NCBI GenBank assembly: GCA_030037895.1
Contig: JASHPW010000091.1
Coordinates: 1 to 64,000 of the forward strand
Source of the DNA: Xanthobacteraceae bacterium
Lineage (GTDB): Bacteria; Pseudomonadota; Alphaproteobacteria; Rhizobiales; Xanthobacteraceae
Direction of reading: 5' to 3'
Length of the DNA: 64,000 nt
Shown here: piece by piece, positions 27,090-36,170 of the stretch
How positions within the stretch are numbered: the stretch's first letter is position 1
Layout: every line of letters begins with the position of its first letter
Notes under the pieces: model-generated
The model's input: the letters and a program-made list of their open reading frames with translations, nothing else
Database searches by the model: none
Told to the model about the DNA's origin: nothing
Translations under genes and position numbers: made by a program

Positions 27090-28103
27090 TCACGCCGCCG
27101 GCGCGATGGCGAAGGCCCCGGCCAGCAATTCATAGGAATGTCTGCGCGCGGCATGATCGTAAGCCATGGTCGTGATCATCAATTCATCGGCGCGCGTTGC
27201 CTCGATCAGCGCAAGCAGCCGGCTCTTCACGCTGTCGATGCCGCCGACGATCAAGCGCTCGCGATGCCGCGCGATGCGTTCGCGGTCGATCGGCGTATAG
27301 GGATAGGCGGCGGCCTCGGCAGGCGAGGCAAGCGGCAAATATTCGCCCTTGGCGCGGCGCACGAAATTCAGATCGGCGCTCGCGGCGATGCGCTCGGCTT
27401 CGGCGTCGTTGTCGGCGGCGATCGCCGCTGTGGCGAGGATGGCATAGGGCTGCGTCAGTTCCCGCGATGGCTTGAAATGCTCGCGATAGCTCAGCATCGC
27501 GCTCGCCGCGTCGTACTCGGCGAAATGGTGGGCAAAGGCGAATCCCATGCCGACGGCGGCGGCAAGCTCGGCGCTGTATCCGCTCGAGCCGAGGAGCCAG
27601 ATCGGCGGCAGCGCGACATCCGCGGGGACGGCATGCACGCTGCGGAAGGGGTGGCCCTCCGGCAGGCCGCCGCGCTCCAAGAGAACCAATTCCTGAAAGC
27701 GCTCGAGAAAGTCGTCGCCTTCCCGCGGGTCCTGGCGGCGGCGCAGCGCGTAGGAGGTCACCGGATCGGTCCCCGGCGCGCGGCCGAGGCCGAGATCGAT
27801 GCGTCCCGGGAACAGCGCCTCCAGCACCTTGAAGCGCTCGGCGACCATCAGCGGCGCGTGATTCACCAGCATCACGCCGCCCGAACCGACGCGGATGTGC
27901 GTTGTTACGGCCGCGATCTGGCCGATCATGATCTCGGGCGCGGAACTGGCGATGCTGGCAAGGTTATGGTGCTCCGCGAGCCAGTAGCGCGTATAGCCGA
28001 GCCGGTCGGCGAGCCGCGCCAGGTCAAGCGAGTTGTGCAAGGCCGCCGATCCCGGTGTCGCCGTGGTGACGGGTGAGAGGTCGAGGACGGAAAGAGGGGT
28101 CAC
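27090..28103 (-). CDS. LLM-class flavin-dependent oxidoreductase (luciferase-like)
   Basis: 337 residues of the YhbW/LuxAB-like group: LSVLDLSPVTTATPGSAALH, YTRYWLAEHHNLASIASSAP, VGSGGVMLVNHAPLMVAERF and PGRIDLGLGRAPGTDPVT are the family blocks. It uses reduced FMN to oxidise an unknown substrate. The start is a GTG at 28103. No reductase lies nearby. Confidence 0.93.
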   Translation of the reverse strand: MTPLSVLDLSPVTTATPGSAALHNSLDLARLADRLGYTRYWLAEHHNLASIASSAPEIMIGQIAAVTTHIRVGSGGVMLVNHAPLMVAERFKVLEALFPGRIDLGLGRAPGTDPVTSYALRRRQDPREGDDFLERFQELVLLERGGLPEGHPFRSVHAVPADVALPPIWLLGSSGYSAELAAAVGMGFAFAHHFAEYDAASAMLSYREHFKPSRELTQPYAILATAAIAADNDAEAERIAASADLNFVRRAKGEYLPLASPAEAAAYPYTPIDRERIARHRERLIVGGIDSVKSRLLALIEATRADELMITTMAYDHAARRHSYELLAGAFAIAPAA

Positions 28104-28163
28104 GCGCGCCAGGGAGAAATGCCGTTTTCAATCGTGAAAACGTGGGCGCAATCGCGGCGCCGG

Positions 28164-29249
28164 TCAATCCCGCGTCCCAACTTGACGGTCCGTCCAGCTC
28201 ACAAACGGCCCGCCGACGGCAGATGTCGTCCTTGGCGGTTTCTTGGACGCGATTTTCGAGCGGTGAACTCGCGCTGGGCGCGCTTGCGCCTGCACCACCC
28301 GCAGCACCTGCCGCGGTTGGAACGATTGCGGCGCGGTTTGAAAACCGGGCTGCCCGAAACCGAAATTCTGACTGTCGGACTGGGCGACGGCGGTGGCGCG
28401 CCGTTTGCGCGCACGGTGCATCCTGGCAGCAACGCGCGTGCGCGTCTTCGTCGCCGCGGTCTTCTTCGCTGCGATTTTCTTCACCGCGACCTTTCCGGCG
28501 GTCTTGGGCGTTGCCTTTGCGTCCTCCCGGACGAGGCTCGCGGGTGCGGGTTCGATTGCCGGCGTCGTCTGCTCGGCGGCGGGAATTTGATCCGTCGGCG
28601 ACGCGACGGTGGCGACGCGCGGAGGTGCGGCGGGCGCCGGGCCGCCCGTCGGCTCGGCAGCCTCCTTCGGTTTTGCTTCCCGGTCCGCTTCGGGAACCTT
28701 CGCTTGTTGAGGTGGCGGCGGCGCGGCCGAGCCCGTCGTCGCGGATGGCGACGACGTTGACTCGGCGGCGCCCGTCGTTGCGGGCTGCGCCGGCTTGGAG
28801 GCACCAACCGCGGGGTTGTCCGCAAGCGGCGCGACGGGTTTCACCGCCGCTTCTTCGCTTTGTTGTGCGGCGGTGGAGGTGGCCGCCGGCGGCTGCGCCG
28901 TGGCGGCTGTCTTCGCCGTCGTCGCGACGCCGGGTTGCGGCGCAATCGCGGTGGCGCGCGGCGCTTCAATGTCGTGAGCGTCAAGCTCGCGTACCTGCGC
29001 ATCCATCGGACCGCCTTCGGCGTGCGGCGCGGTGAACCCGGAGAGATGAAACAATGGCTCCGCCGCGGCAACCCTCATCGGCAATGCCGCGGTGTGATCG
29101 GCGGCGAGCTGCAGCGGCGCGGTGGCGGCCTGCAGACGCACGAGCGGTTCGTGATTCACACGAAAGGCGGCGAACACGCCGAATCCACCGCCCAGCGCAA
29201 CAACCGAGACGAAAATGGCCGCGATCATCAAGCGGACATTGGGAAACAT
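28164..29249 (-). CDS. Hypothetical membrane-anchored Ala/Pro/Thr-rich protein
   Basis: 361 residues from ATG 29249, MFPNVRLMIAAIFVSVVALG; the longer frame upstream lacks support. One N-terminal membrane helix (about 6-28) is followed by a short conserved-looking FRVNHEPLVRL segment. The long low-complexity domain is rich in Ala, Pro, Thr and Glu, with a basic AKKTAATKTRTRVAARMHRA stretch near the C-terminus that resembles DNA-binding histone-like tails. No known domain is recognised. It may be a periplasmic or cell-wall linker; function unknown. Confidence 0.6.
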   Translation of the reverse strand: MFPNVRLMIAAIFVSVVALGGGFGVFAAFRVNHEPLVRLQAATAPLQLAADHTAALPMRVAAAEPLFHLSGFTAPHAEGGPMDAQVRELDAHDIEAPRATAIAPQPGVATTAKTAATAQPPAATSTAAQQSEEAAVKPVAPLADNPAVGASKPAQPATTGAAESTSSPSATTGSAAPPPPQQAKVPEADREAKPKEAAEPTGGPAPAAPPRVATVASPTDQIPAAEQTTPAIEPAPASLVREDAKATPKTAGKVAVKKIAAKKTAATKTRTRVAARMHRARKRRATAVAQSDSQNFGFGQPGFQTAPQSFQPRQVLRVVQAQARPARVHRSKIASKKPPRTTSAVGGPFVSWTDRQVGTRD

Positions 29250-29495
29250 TCGACCTCGCAGAACGCCCGCACGAGACCCGCAGAAGCACGCGCTACACGA
29301 GGCGATGGTCATCGCGAGGGCAAGGGGCCTCAGTGCCGACCGATTCCTTCGGTCGAGGAGGCGGCGGACCGTACCCGCCGCCGGGCCCGCCGATTCAAGC
29401 ACGGCTCGACATTAGCTTGAGTCGCCGAAAAGCCAACATGAAAAATAGGATTTGCGCGGCCGCGCCCCGGCCACCGCGCGACGCGCGGTTGCGCG

Positions 29496-30488
29496 TTAGC
29501 GCACGACCGGTTCTGGCGCGGATGCCGACGTCGGCGGCGATCCCGGCAAGACCACGACGCGCGTACCGATGTTCACCCTGCTGTAGAGGTCTTCAATGTC
29601 CTCGTTGGTCAGCCGGATGCAGCCCGAGGACACGAAGGTGCCGATGGTCGACGGCTGGTTGGTGCCGTGAATCCGATAAAGCGTGTTGCCGAGATAAAGT
29701 GCGCGCGCGCCGAGCGGGTTGCCCTCGCCGCCGGCCATGAACCGCGGCAGATAGGGCTGGCGCTCGATCATCTCCTTCGGTGGATACCAATCCGGCCATT
29801 CGGTCATGCGCCTGATGCGCTCGGTGCCCGACCAGGTGAAACCTTCGCGGCCGACGCCGATTCCATAGCGCAAAGCTTTGCCGTTGCCGCGCACCAGATA
29901 AAGGTAGGTGTGCGGGGTGTCGATGATGATGGTGCCCGCCGGCTCCGAAGTCGCGTAATCGACGAGCTGGCGGCGGAACTGCGGCGGCAGCTCCTTGGCC
30001 GGGCCACGCTCGGGCTGATCTTCCGGCGGCAATGCAGCGATAATTGCGGCGCGGTTCGGCGCCGGCGCGGTACCGTAGCCGCCCGGATTGCGGATCGAGC
30101 CGGTCACATCGGCCGGCACGGGACCGCCGCCGATGTCAGCCGGCGGCCGCGGGGCAGCGTCACTCTCCGGTGACGGCGGTGCCTGCGACGCTACGCCCTG
30201 TTGAGGGACGCCATAGGGCGCTGCCGGGGCGCCATATGTGTTGCGATAGACCGATGGCGCTGGCCCGTAAACGCTGCCGCTGGGTGGTTGGGTGGCCTCC
30301 CCACCGACGTCTGCCGGCAGCGGCGCGTTGGTATAAGGCTGCGGCGACTCGTCGGCCGGATAGGGGGCCGGCGGCTCCGGGTAAAAATCGGTCGGCGGCG
30401 GCGGGGGAGGGGGATAGGATTGCGCCACCGCCCCGAATGAACCGGCAACGGTAACGGCGATGACGACAAGGCTGATACTGGCGCGCAA
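29496..30488 (-). CDS. L,D-transpeptidase (ErfK/YbiS/YcfS/YnhG type), exported
   Basis: 330 residues from a TTG at 30488 that yields a clean signal peptide (MRASISLVVIAVTVAGSFGA, cleaved after VAQS); an in-frame ATG about 140 bases upstream is possible but gives a less natural start. A Pro-rich spacer with many Tyr precedes the YkuD domain, which contains PAGTIIIDTPHTYLYLVRGN, GVGREGFTWSGTERIRRMTE and the active site HGTNQPSTIGTFVSSGCIR (His274, Cys290). It crosslinks or anchors to peptidoglycan. It is the second such enzyme within 5 kb. Confidence 0.92.
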   Translation of the reverse strand: MRASISLVVIAVTVAGSFGAVAQSYPPPPPPPTDFYPEPPAPYPADESPQPYTNAPLPADVGGEATQPPSGSVYGPAPSVYRNTYGAPAAPYGVPQQGVASQAPPSPESDAAPRPPADIGGGPVPADVTGSIRNPGGYGTAPAPNRAAIIAALPPEDQPERGPAKELPPQFRRQLVDYATSEPAGTIIIDTPHTYLYLVRGNGKALRYGIGVGREGFTWSGTERIRRMTEWPDWYPPKEMIERQPYLPRFMAGGEGNPLGARALYLGNTLYRIHGTNQPSTIGTFVSSGCIRLTNEDIEDLYSRVNIGTRVVVLPGSPPTSASAPEPVVR

Positions 30489-30716
30489 GGCGAGGCCCCC
30501 GATGGCCCTCGAAGCTCGGCATTGTCTTTGCAAAGGAGATTTGGCGGGAAGAAGGCGGCAATCCGGCAACAGCCTGCCTGACCCGCGTGTGAGTCCTGCC
30601 GGAGGAATGCATAGATAACGAATCATGAATAATGCCCAGCCGGGCGTCGGTCGCTGGATTTTCATTGCCGCTTCATCTCGGCTACAAGACGGCGCCCGCA
30701 GCGAAGGAACGGTCCG

Positions 30717-31694
30717 ATGGTGTCCGTGAGCGACTGGAAGGTGCCGTCCTCCGTGCAGCCGAAGCCGGAGGATTATGCTTACGACATTGACCTCGCCTTG
30801 GGGTCCATGGTGGCGCTGCGCGCAACCGTGCCGGCCGACGCGTTCACGGCGGAAACGCTCGGCACCGAGCGCGCCGGTAACGGCGTGTTCATTCGCGGCA
30901 ACGGCCTCGTGCTGACCATCGGTTACCTGATCACCGAGGCGGATACGATCTGGCTCACGTTGAGCGATGGACGCTCGGTGCCCGGCCACGTGCTTGCCTA
31001 CGACCAGGAGACCGGTTTCGGGCTGGTGCAGGCGCTCGCCAAGCTTGAAATGCCCGCGCTCGAATTGGGTCGATCGGCGGCGGCTTCGCTCGGCGAGCGC
31101 GTCGTGGTCGGCGGCGCCGGCGGGCGGCAACGCTCGGTCGGCGCGCGCATCGTCGCCAAACAGGAATTTGCCGGCTATTGGGAATACGTGCTCGATGAAG
31201 CGATCTTCACCGCGCCGGCGCATCCGAATTGGGGCGGCACCGCGCTGATCGGACCCGCCGGCGATCTCCTCGGTATCGGCTCGCTGCAGCTCCAGCACGC
31301 GGTCGGGAAGGGTCAGCCGCAGAACATCAACATGATCGTGCCCATCGATCTGTTGAAGCCGGTCCTCGACGATCTGCTCAAGTTCGGGCGGCGCAATGCG
31401 CCGCCGCGGCCCTGGCTCGGTCTCTACGCGACGGAGGTGGAGAATCGACTCGTCATCGTCGGGCTCGCGGACCGCGGACCGGCGCAGCGCGCCGACCTGC
31501 GCACCGGCGACATCGTGATCGCGGTCGCGGGCACGGAGGTCCACGACCTCGCCGGCATGTTCCGCCGCATTTGGGCGCAGGGCCGGGCCGGCGTTGAAGT
31601 GCCGCTTACGATCTATCGCGACGGGGAGACCACGGAGCTGCGCGTGAAATCGGGCGAGCGCGATCGCTTCCTCAAGGGACCGAGCCTGCATTGA
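30717..31694 (+). CDS. Trypsin-fold S1C pseudoprotease with PDZ domain
   Basis: 325 residues: a DegP-like chymotrypsin fold (about 45-220) and a C-terminal PDZ domain (about 231-315, WLGLYATEVENRLVIVGLAD, then GDIVIAVAGTEVHDL). Aligned by eye with DegP, all three catalytic positions are replaced. The His of TNNHV corresponds to Tyr70 (LTIGYLITEAD), the Asp to Gly100 (YDQETGFGL), and the Ser of GNSGG to Trp172 (HPNWGG). There is no signal peptide or membrane helix, so it is probably cytoplasmic. It likely acts as a scaffold or binding protein, not a protease; the partner is unknown. Confidence 0.82.
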   Translation: MVSVSDWKVPSSVQPKPEDYAYDIDLALGSMVALRATVPADAFTAETLGTERAGNGVFIRGNGLVLTIGYLITEADTIWLTLSDGRSVPGHVLAYDQETGFGLVQALAKLEMPALELGRSAAASLGERVVVGGAGGRQRSVGARIVAKQEFAGYWEYVLDEAIFTAPAHPNWGGTALIGPAGDLLGIGSLQLQHAVGKGQPQNINMIVPIDLLKPVLDDLLKFGRRNAPPRPWLGLYATEVENRLVIVGLADRGPAQRADLRTGDIVIAVAGTEVHDLAGMFRRIWAQGRAGVEVPLTIYRDGETTELRVKSGERDRFLKGPSLH

Positions 31695-31727
31695 GCGTCG
31701 TCGCTTTGCTCCGCGCATTGACGGCTG

Positions 31728-32606
31728 CTACAGCTCCTCAAACAATGCGCGCAATCCCTCGCGGTAGGTGGGATAGAGAAGGCTGACGCCGAGCTCGCGC
31801 TTGAGCTTGTCGTTACGTACGCGCCGGCATTCCCGCCAGAAGCTCAGCGCCATCGGCGACAGGGTCGGCGCGGCATCCGCGAAGGCGATTTCCGGCGGCG
31901 GGTCGCGGCCCAACAATTGCGCCGCGAAGGCGAGCGGGTCGCTGGGCGGGCTTGGCTCGTCGTCGGCGACGTTGAAGATTCCCATAGCCCGGCGCGTCAA
32001 TGCCGCGCCGATCGCCTGCGCGATGTCGCCGACGTGGATGCGATTGAAGACTTGGCCGGGCTTGACGATGCGCCGGGCTGTTCCGCGTGCGATCTGGGTA
32101 AGCGCATTCTGTCCCGGCCCGTAAATGCCGGCGAGCCGCAGGATGGCGACGGCGGTGCCGCGGCGCGCACCGGACTTTTGCCAGGCGCGCTCGGCCGCAA
32201 GGCGCTCGCGGCTGCGCGCCGAACCCGGTTGCGGCGGCGTTTCCTCGTCGACCCATCCGCCGCCATGGTCGCCGTAGACGCCGACCGTCGACAAATAGAC
32301 GATCGAACGGAGCCGGCGCGCCTGGGCCAAGGTGTCGCCAAAAGCGCGCAGGACGGGATCGCCCTCCGCGTCGGGCGGAACCGAAACAAGCGCCACGTCC
32401 ATCTCGCCGACGGCGTCGCGAACGTCCGGCGTCGCCGCCGTGCCGTCGAAGACGAGCGCTTTCAGCCGGCCCGCGAAATGCGCATTGAGGGCGGCGGCGC
32501 GTTCGGCGCCGCGCACGGTGCCGACGACGCGGTCGAAGCCGCCGCCGAACACGCCGATGAAATATTCCGCCGCATAGCCGAGCCCGAAACAGATCAGCGT
32601 GGACAT
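31728..32606 (-). CDS. NAD(P)-binding SDR/epimerase-like protein (YeeZ-like)
   Basis: 292 residues from ATG 32606. The Rossmann start is atypical (TLICFGLGYAAEYFIGVFGG); STVGVYGDHGGGWVDEET carries the STxGVYG motif, and RLAGIYGPGQNAL the substrate-side loop. The catalytic Tyr-Lys of classical SDRs is not evident. Proteins of this group are NAD(P)-dependent epimerase/dehydratase-like; no precise reaction can be assigned. Confidence 0.85.
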   Translation of the reverse strand: MSTLICFGLGYAAEYFIGVFGGGFDRVVGTVRGAERAAALNAHFAGRLKALVFDGTAATPDVRDAVGEMDVALVSVPPDAEGDPVLRAFGDTLAQARRLRSIVYLSTVGVYGDHGGGWVDEETPPQPGSARSRERLAAERAWQKSGARRGTAVAILRLAGIYGPGQNALTQIARGTARRIVKPGQVFNRIHVGDIAQAIGAALTRRAMGIFNVADDEPSPPSDPLAFAAQLLGRDPPPEIAFADAAPTLSPMALSFWRECRRVRNDKLKRELGVSLLYPTYREGLRALFEEL

Positions 32607-32623
32607 CGCGTGCTCGCACTCTT

Positions 32624-32747
32624 CGTCATTCCGGGGCGCGGGCTTCACAGCCCGCGAGCCCGGAATCCATAACCATGACGGGTGCCGTTTCTGCGCGGGA
32701 AGTGGTTATGAATTCCGGACAACCGCTGCGCGGTTTCCGGAATGACG
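32624..32747. repeat. Intergenic palindromic repeat (CGTCATTCC...GGAATGACG)
   Basis: Perfect 9-base outer arms, CGTCATTCC (32624-32632) and GGAATGACG (32739-32747). An inner near-perfect pair, GGAATCCATAACCA and TGGTTATGAATTCC, flanks a GC-rich centre. The inner motif GGAATCCATAA recurs at 35739. This is a dispersed intergenic element of the kind common in this bacterial group. Confidence 0.75.
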
Positions 32748-32759
32748 GCTCGTTGATAG

Positions 32760-33902
32760 TCACGTCATCTCTCGCGTTTCTTTGCTCAGCGCCGCTACCC
32801 ATTCCTCGATGACGTCCAGGTTGGTCTCGGCGGCGCAACGTTCGGCCGCGCGGCGTTCGAGCCGTGCGCGGTCGAGCCGACCGAGCGCCCATATGGCGGC
32901 GCCGCGGATGAGCGGCGAGGGATCGTCGAGCAATCGCTCGGCCGCGCCGGCGAGCGTTGCATCCGCGGAATTGCCGATCGCGATCAGCACATTGCGCAAG
33001 AACCGCGCGCGGCCGATGCGCCTGACCGCGCTTTTCGCAAACAGCGCGCGGAAGCTGGCATCGTCGAGCCGGGCCAAATCGGCGAGAGCCGGCGCGCGCA
33101 GGGCGGCACGCGCGGCAAGCTTTATTTCGCGCCCCGCCTGGGCAAACTTGTTCCATGGACAAACCGCCAGGCAATCATCGCAGCCATAGATGCGGTTGCC
33201 CATGAGCGGGCGCAGTTCGCGCGCAATCGGGCCCTTGTGCTCGATGGTGAGGTAGGAGATGCAACGCCGCGCGTCGAGCCGATAGGGCGCGGGGAATGCC
33301 GCTGTCGGACAGATGTCGAGGCACGCGTGGCAGGTGCCGCAATGGTCGCGCTCCGGCCGGTCGGGCGGCAGATCGAGCGTGGTGAAGATGGCGCCGAGGA
33401 ACAGCCACGAGCCCCATTCGCGCGACACCAGATTGGTATGCTTGCCCTGCCAGCCGAGACCGGCCGCTTCGGCGAGCGGCTTCTCCATCACCGCGGCGGT
33501 GTCGACGAACACCTTGACGTCGCCGCCGGCATTGTCGACGAGCCAGCGTCCGAGGTTCTTGAGCCGCGGCTTGATCACCTCGTGGTAATCGTCGCCCTGG
33601 GCGTAGACCGAGACGGCGCCGCGCCGGCGCTCTTTCAGGACCGCGAGCGGGTCATGGCGCGGGCCGTAATTGACGCCGAGCATGACGATTGCGCGCACGT
33701 CGGCCCACATCGCGCGCGGATCGCCGCGCCGACCGGCGTTCCGCGCCATCCATTCCATGTCGCCGTGCGCGCCGGCGGCGAGGAAGTGGCGCAATCGCTC
33801 CGCCGCGCGCGGGGTCGAATCCGGCCGCGCCACGCCGACCACGTCGAAACCTTGAGCCCGGGCGGCCTCGGCCAGCGCCGTCTTGAGCGCGGCCGGCGTC
33901 AG
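32760..33902 (-). CDS. queG: Epoxyqueuosine reductase
   Basis: QueG performs the last step of queuosine synthesis in tRNA with cobalamin and two 4Fe-4S clusters. The clusters are in [17 protein letters not shown] and [35 protein letters not shown] is the conserved substrate-site block, and a C-terminal HEAT-like part ends the protein. The start is odd. No ATG, GTG or TTG lies near the family start. A CTG at 33902 overlaps the GST stop as CTGA and gives 380 residues, about the length of E. coli QueG. The only other option is a GTG at 34028 deep inside the GST gene. Confidence 0.93.
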   Translation of the reverse strand: MTPAALKTALAEAARAQGFDVVGVARPDSTPRAAERLRHFLAAGAHGDMEWMARNAGRRGDPRAMWADVRAIVMLGVNYGPRHDPLAVLKERRRGAVSVYAQGDDYHEVIKPRLKNLGRWLVDNAGGDVKVFVDTAAVMEKPLAEAAGLGWQGKHTNLVSREWGSWLFLGAIFTTLDLPPDRPERDHCGTCHACLDICPTAAFPAPYRLDARRCISYLTIEHKGPIARELRPLMGNRIYGCDDCLAVCPWNKFAQAGREIKLAARAALRAPALADLARLDDASFRALFAKSAVRRIGRARFLRNVLIAIGNSADATLAGAAERLLDDPSPLIRGAAIWALGRLDRARLERRAAERCAAETNLDVIEEWVAALSKETREMT

Positions 33903-34591
33903 AAGTCGAGATTGGCGTAGCTCGGCGACGGCGGCAGGCCGGCCAGCGTCTCGCCGAGCAACGGGCGGAACGAGGGTCGCGATTTGATCCGCGCGTACCA
34001 GGCTTTGGCGGTCTCGTCTTCGTCCCACGGCACATCGCCCAGATAATCGACGGCGGACAGGTGCGCCGCCGCGGTGAGATCGGCATAGGTCAGGCTGTCG
34101 CCGGCCAGCCAGTCGCGCTTGCGCACGAGCCAGCCGATATAGGCCAGATGATATCTAATATTGTTCCGCGCCGCGCGCATGATGTCGGTGTCGGGCGGTC
34201 CGCCGCCGCGCCCGGAGGGAATGAAGCGCTTGTAGACGCGCTCCATCACCAGGGCGCCGCTCACCTCCTCGAAGAACTTGTCGTTGAACCAGCTCATCAA
34301 GCGGCGGACCTCGATGCGCTCTCCGGTTTCGCGCGGCAAGAGCCGACGCTGGACCAGCTTATCGCCGCGCGTTTCGTCGAGGTATTCGGCGATAATGGCC
34401 GCTCCCGGGACCGGCGGCACGCCCTCTTCCACCAGGACCGGCGTCGTTCCCGCGGGATTGAGCGCGAGAAACTCCTCGCGCCGGTCCCAGACCCGCTCCT
34501 CGACGAGCCGCGGCACCAAGCCGTATTCGTCGAGGATGAGCCGAATCGAACGGGAATGCGGACAGAAAGGATGATGAAATAGCGTCAGCAT
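33899..34591 (-). CDS. Glutathione S-transferase family protein
   Basis: 230 residues: an N-terminal thioredoxin-like domain ([20 protein letters not shown], then [14 protein letters not shown] with the cis-Pro and [16 protein letters not shown]) and a helical C-domain ([16 protein letters not shown]). A CPHS motif near the N-terminus could supply a catalytic Cys or Ser. Its stop codon overlaps the likely queG start by 4 bases, suggesting coupled translation. Confidence 0.92.
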   Translation of the reverse strand: MLTLFHHPFCPHSRSIRLILDEYGLVPRLVEERVWDRREEFLALNPAGTTPVLVEEGVPPVPGAAIIAEYLDETRGDKLVQRRLLPRETGERIEVRRLMSWFNDKFFEEVSGALVMERVYKRFIPSGRGGGPPDTDIMRAARNNIRYHLAYIGWLVRKRDWLAGDSLTYADLTAAAHLSAVDYLGDVPWDEDETAKAWYARIKSRPSFRPLLGETLAGLPPSPSYANLDF

Positions 34592-34828
34592 GCGATCGCG
34601 GGCGCGTTACGAAAAGCGTTTGCACGAGTCGCGGAACCCAGCTCGGGTCGGCGCGACTTTCGGAATCACCTTCTTATAGGCGAAGCGGCGCCACAGGCAA
34701 ATTGTGCAGAATCGGCCCTTTGCCGTTGCCCGAATCTCGACCTTGCGCCACAAGTCCGACAAACCGCCCTGCAAGGTCCTTGCCGAATCAGGCGCGTGCC
34801 GCTTTTCCCCTCCGCCGTGGAACTCATC

Positions 34829-35638
34829 ATGATGACGCTCGATCTCATCAAGGCGACCATCCTCGGCGTGGTTGAGGGGCTGACCGAGTTCATTCCGGTC
34901 TCCTCGACCGGGCACCTTTTGTTGATGCAGCAGTTCCTCGGCTTCAGCGACGAGGATTTCGGCAAGAGCTTCACGGTCTTGATTCAGTTCGGCGCAATCC
35001 TGGCGCTGTTGTCGATCTACGCCGTGCGGCTGTGGCGCCTCTTCATCGGGATGTTCAACGACCCCCACGCCCGGCGCTTCGTCATCGGCGTGCTGATCGC
35101 GTTCCTGCCGGCGGCGGTGATCGGGGCAATCGCCTACAGGTTCATCAAGGAGGTGCTGTTCAATCCCTGGATCGTATGCTTCACGCTGATCGCGGGCGGC
35201 GCCGTGCTGCTCTGGGTCGACCAACTCGATCTCAAGCCGCGCCATCGCGACGCGACGGGATTCACGCTGCCCATGTACTTCATCATCGGGCTCGCCCAAT
35301 GCCTGTCCATGGTCCCCGGCGTCTCGCGCTCCGGGGCGACCATCGTTGCGGCCATGCTGCTCGGCGCCGACCGGCGCGCGGCGGCGGAATTCTCGTTCTG
35401 GCTCGCCATGCCGACCATGGCCGGCGCGTTCGCCTATGATCTCTACAAGAGCCACGCGCAGATGAGCGGCGGTAACCTCGAGTTGGTCGCCGTCGGCTTC
35501 GTCGTCTCCTTCATCTGTGCCTGGTTCGTGGTGAAGACGTTCCTCGGTTACGTATCGCGCCACGGCTTCACGTTGTTCGTCTGGTGGCGGGTCGCGGTGG
35601 GCACGGCGGGCCTGATCGCGCTGGCGTTGGGGCTGTGA
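34829..35638 (+). CDS. uppP: Undecaprenyl-diphosphate phosphatase
   Basis: UppP/BacA recycles the lipid carrier of peptidoglycan and O-antigen synthesis; polytopic, about 269 residues from ATG 34829 (a GTG at 34796 is also in frame). The motifs are [20 protein letters not shown] (Glu-rich active-site loop) and [20 protein letters not shown] (the second conserved loop with Arg and Ser). These are the UppP hallmarks. It stands alone between divergent GST/queG and dodecin. Confidence 0.96.
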   Translation: MMTLDLIKATILGVVEGLTEFIPVSSTGHLLLMQQFLGFSDEDFGKSFTVLIQFGAILALLSIYAVRLWRLFIGMFNDPHARRFVIGVLIAFLPAAVIGAIAYRFIKEVLFNPWIVCFTLIAGGAVLLWVDQLDLKPRHRDATGFTLPMYFIIGLAQCLSMVPGVSRSGATIVAAMLLGADRRAAAEFSFWLAMPTMAGAFAYDLYKSHAQMSGGNLELVAVGFVVSFICAWFVVKTFLGYVSRHGFTLFVWWRVAVGTAGLIALALGL

Positions 35639-35663
35639 AACCGAATCCGCCAGATTGACTCCT

Positions 35664-35808
35664 GATTCGTCGTTGCGGACCGAACCAACGGGTCCGGCTC
35701 GCAGCGGCCGGCCTGATGATAGGCTCCGCGAGGAATTCGGAATCCATAACCGCGGATCGTGATTATGGATTCCGGACTCGCCGTTGCGCGGGCGATCCGG
35801 GTTCCTTC
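35664..35808. repeat. Intergenic palindromic repeat block
   Basis: The core is a perfect 11-base inverted repeat, GGAATCCATAA (35739-35749) and TTATGGATTCC (35763-35773). It is flanked by CGTTGCGGACC- and CGTTGCGCGGGCGATCC-type sequence. The core is shared with the element at 32624-32747. It fills the spacer between uppP and the dodecin gene. Confidence 0.7.
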
Positions 35809-35904
35809 CCCAAGCCCTGCGGCTGGATCTGGGCTATGATGAACTCGCGCGGAGTACTGCCGCGCGCATTCAATTTTAAGACAAAATGGGAAAGGAGCGA
35901 TCCA

Positions 35905-36126
35905 ATGGCGAAGAAGCAAGGAGACAGCGTCTACCGCATTATCGACGTCGTCGGCGTCAGCGATAAATCATGGGAGGACGCCGGTCGCATGGCGGTACAA
36001 ACCGCCGCCAGTTCGCTGCGTGATCTGCGCGTCGCCGAGGTCACCAAGATGGACATGAAGGTGGAGGACGGCAAGGTCACGGCGTTTCGCACTCGCGTCG
36101 CGCTCTCCTTCAAGTATGAGTCCTGA
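35905..36126 (+). CDS. Dodecin family flavin-binding protein
   Basis: 73 residues; the ATG at 35905 follows AAAGGAG. The sequence SVYRIIDVVGVSDKSWEDAG, AVQTAASSLRDLRVAEVTKM and the closing ALSFKYES match dodecins, small beta-alpha-beta-beta proteins that form hollow dodecamers binding flavin or CoA. Dodecins store or buffer flavins. The upstream part of the open frame is repeat sequence, not coding. Confidence 0.94.
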   Translation: MAKKQGDSVYRIIDVVGVSDKSWEDAGRMAVQTAASSLRDLRVAEVTKMDMKVEDGKVTAFRTRVALSFKYES

Positions 36127-36170
36127 TCCGCTCTCCCGGACTTGACCGGCTCTCGGCGCCGCTGCCGCCG

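Noticed and set aside
31718-31728. 740-residue minus-strand extension of the second L,D-transpeptidase across the pseudoprotease gene (to 31718)
   Set aside because: The extension runs antisense through a conserved plus-strand gene; a signal peptide starts cleanly at 30488.
34607-35563. 318-residue minus-strand frame over uppP
   Set aside because: It is antisense to UppP, with a highly charged repeated D/E/R/Q composition typical of shadow frames.
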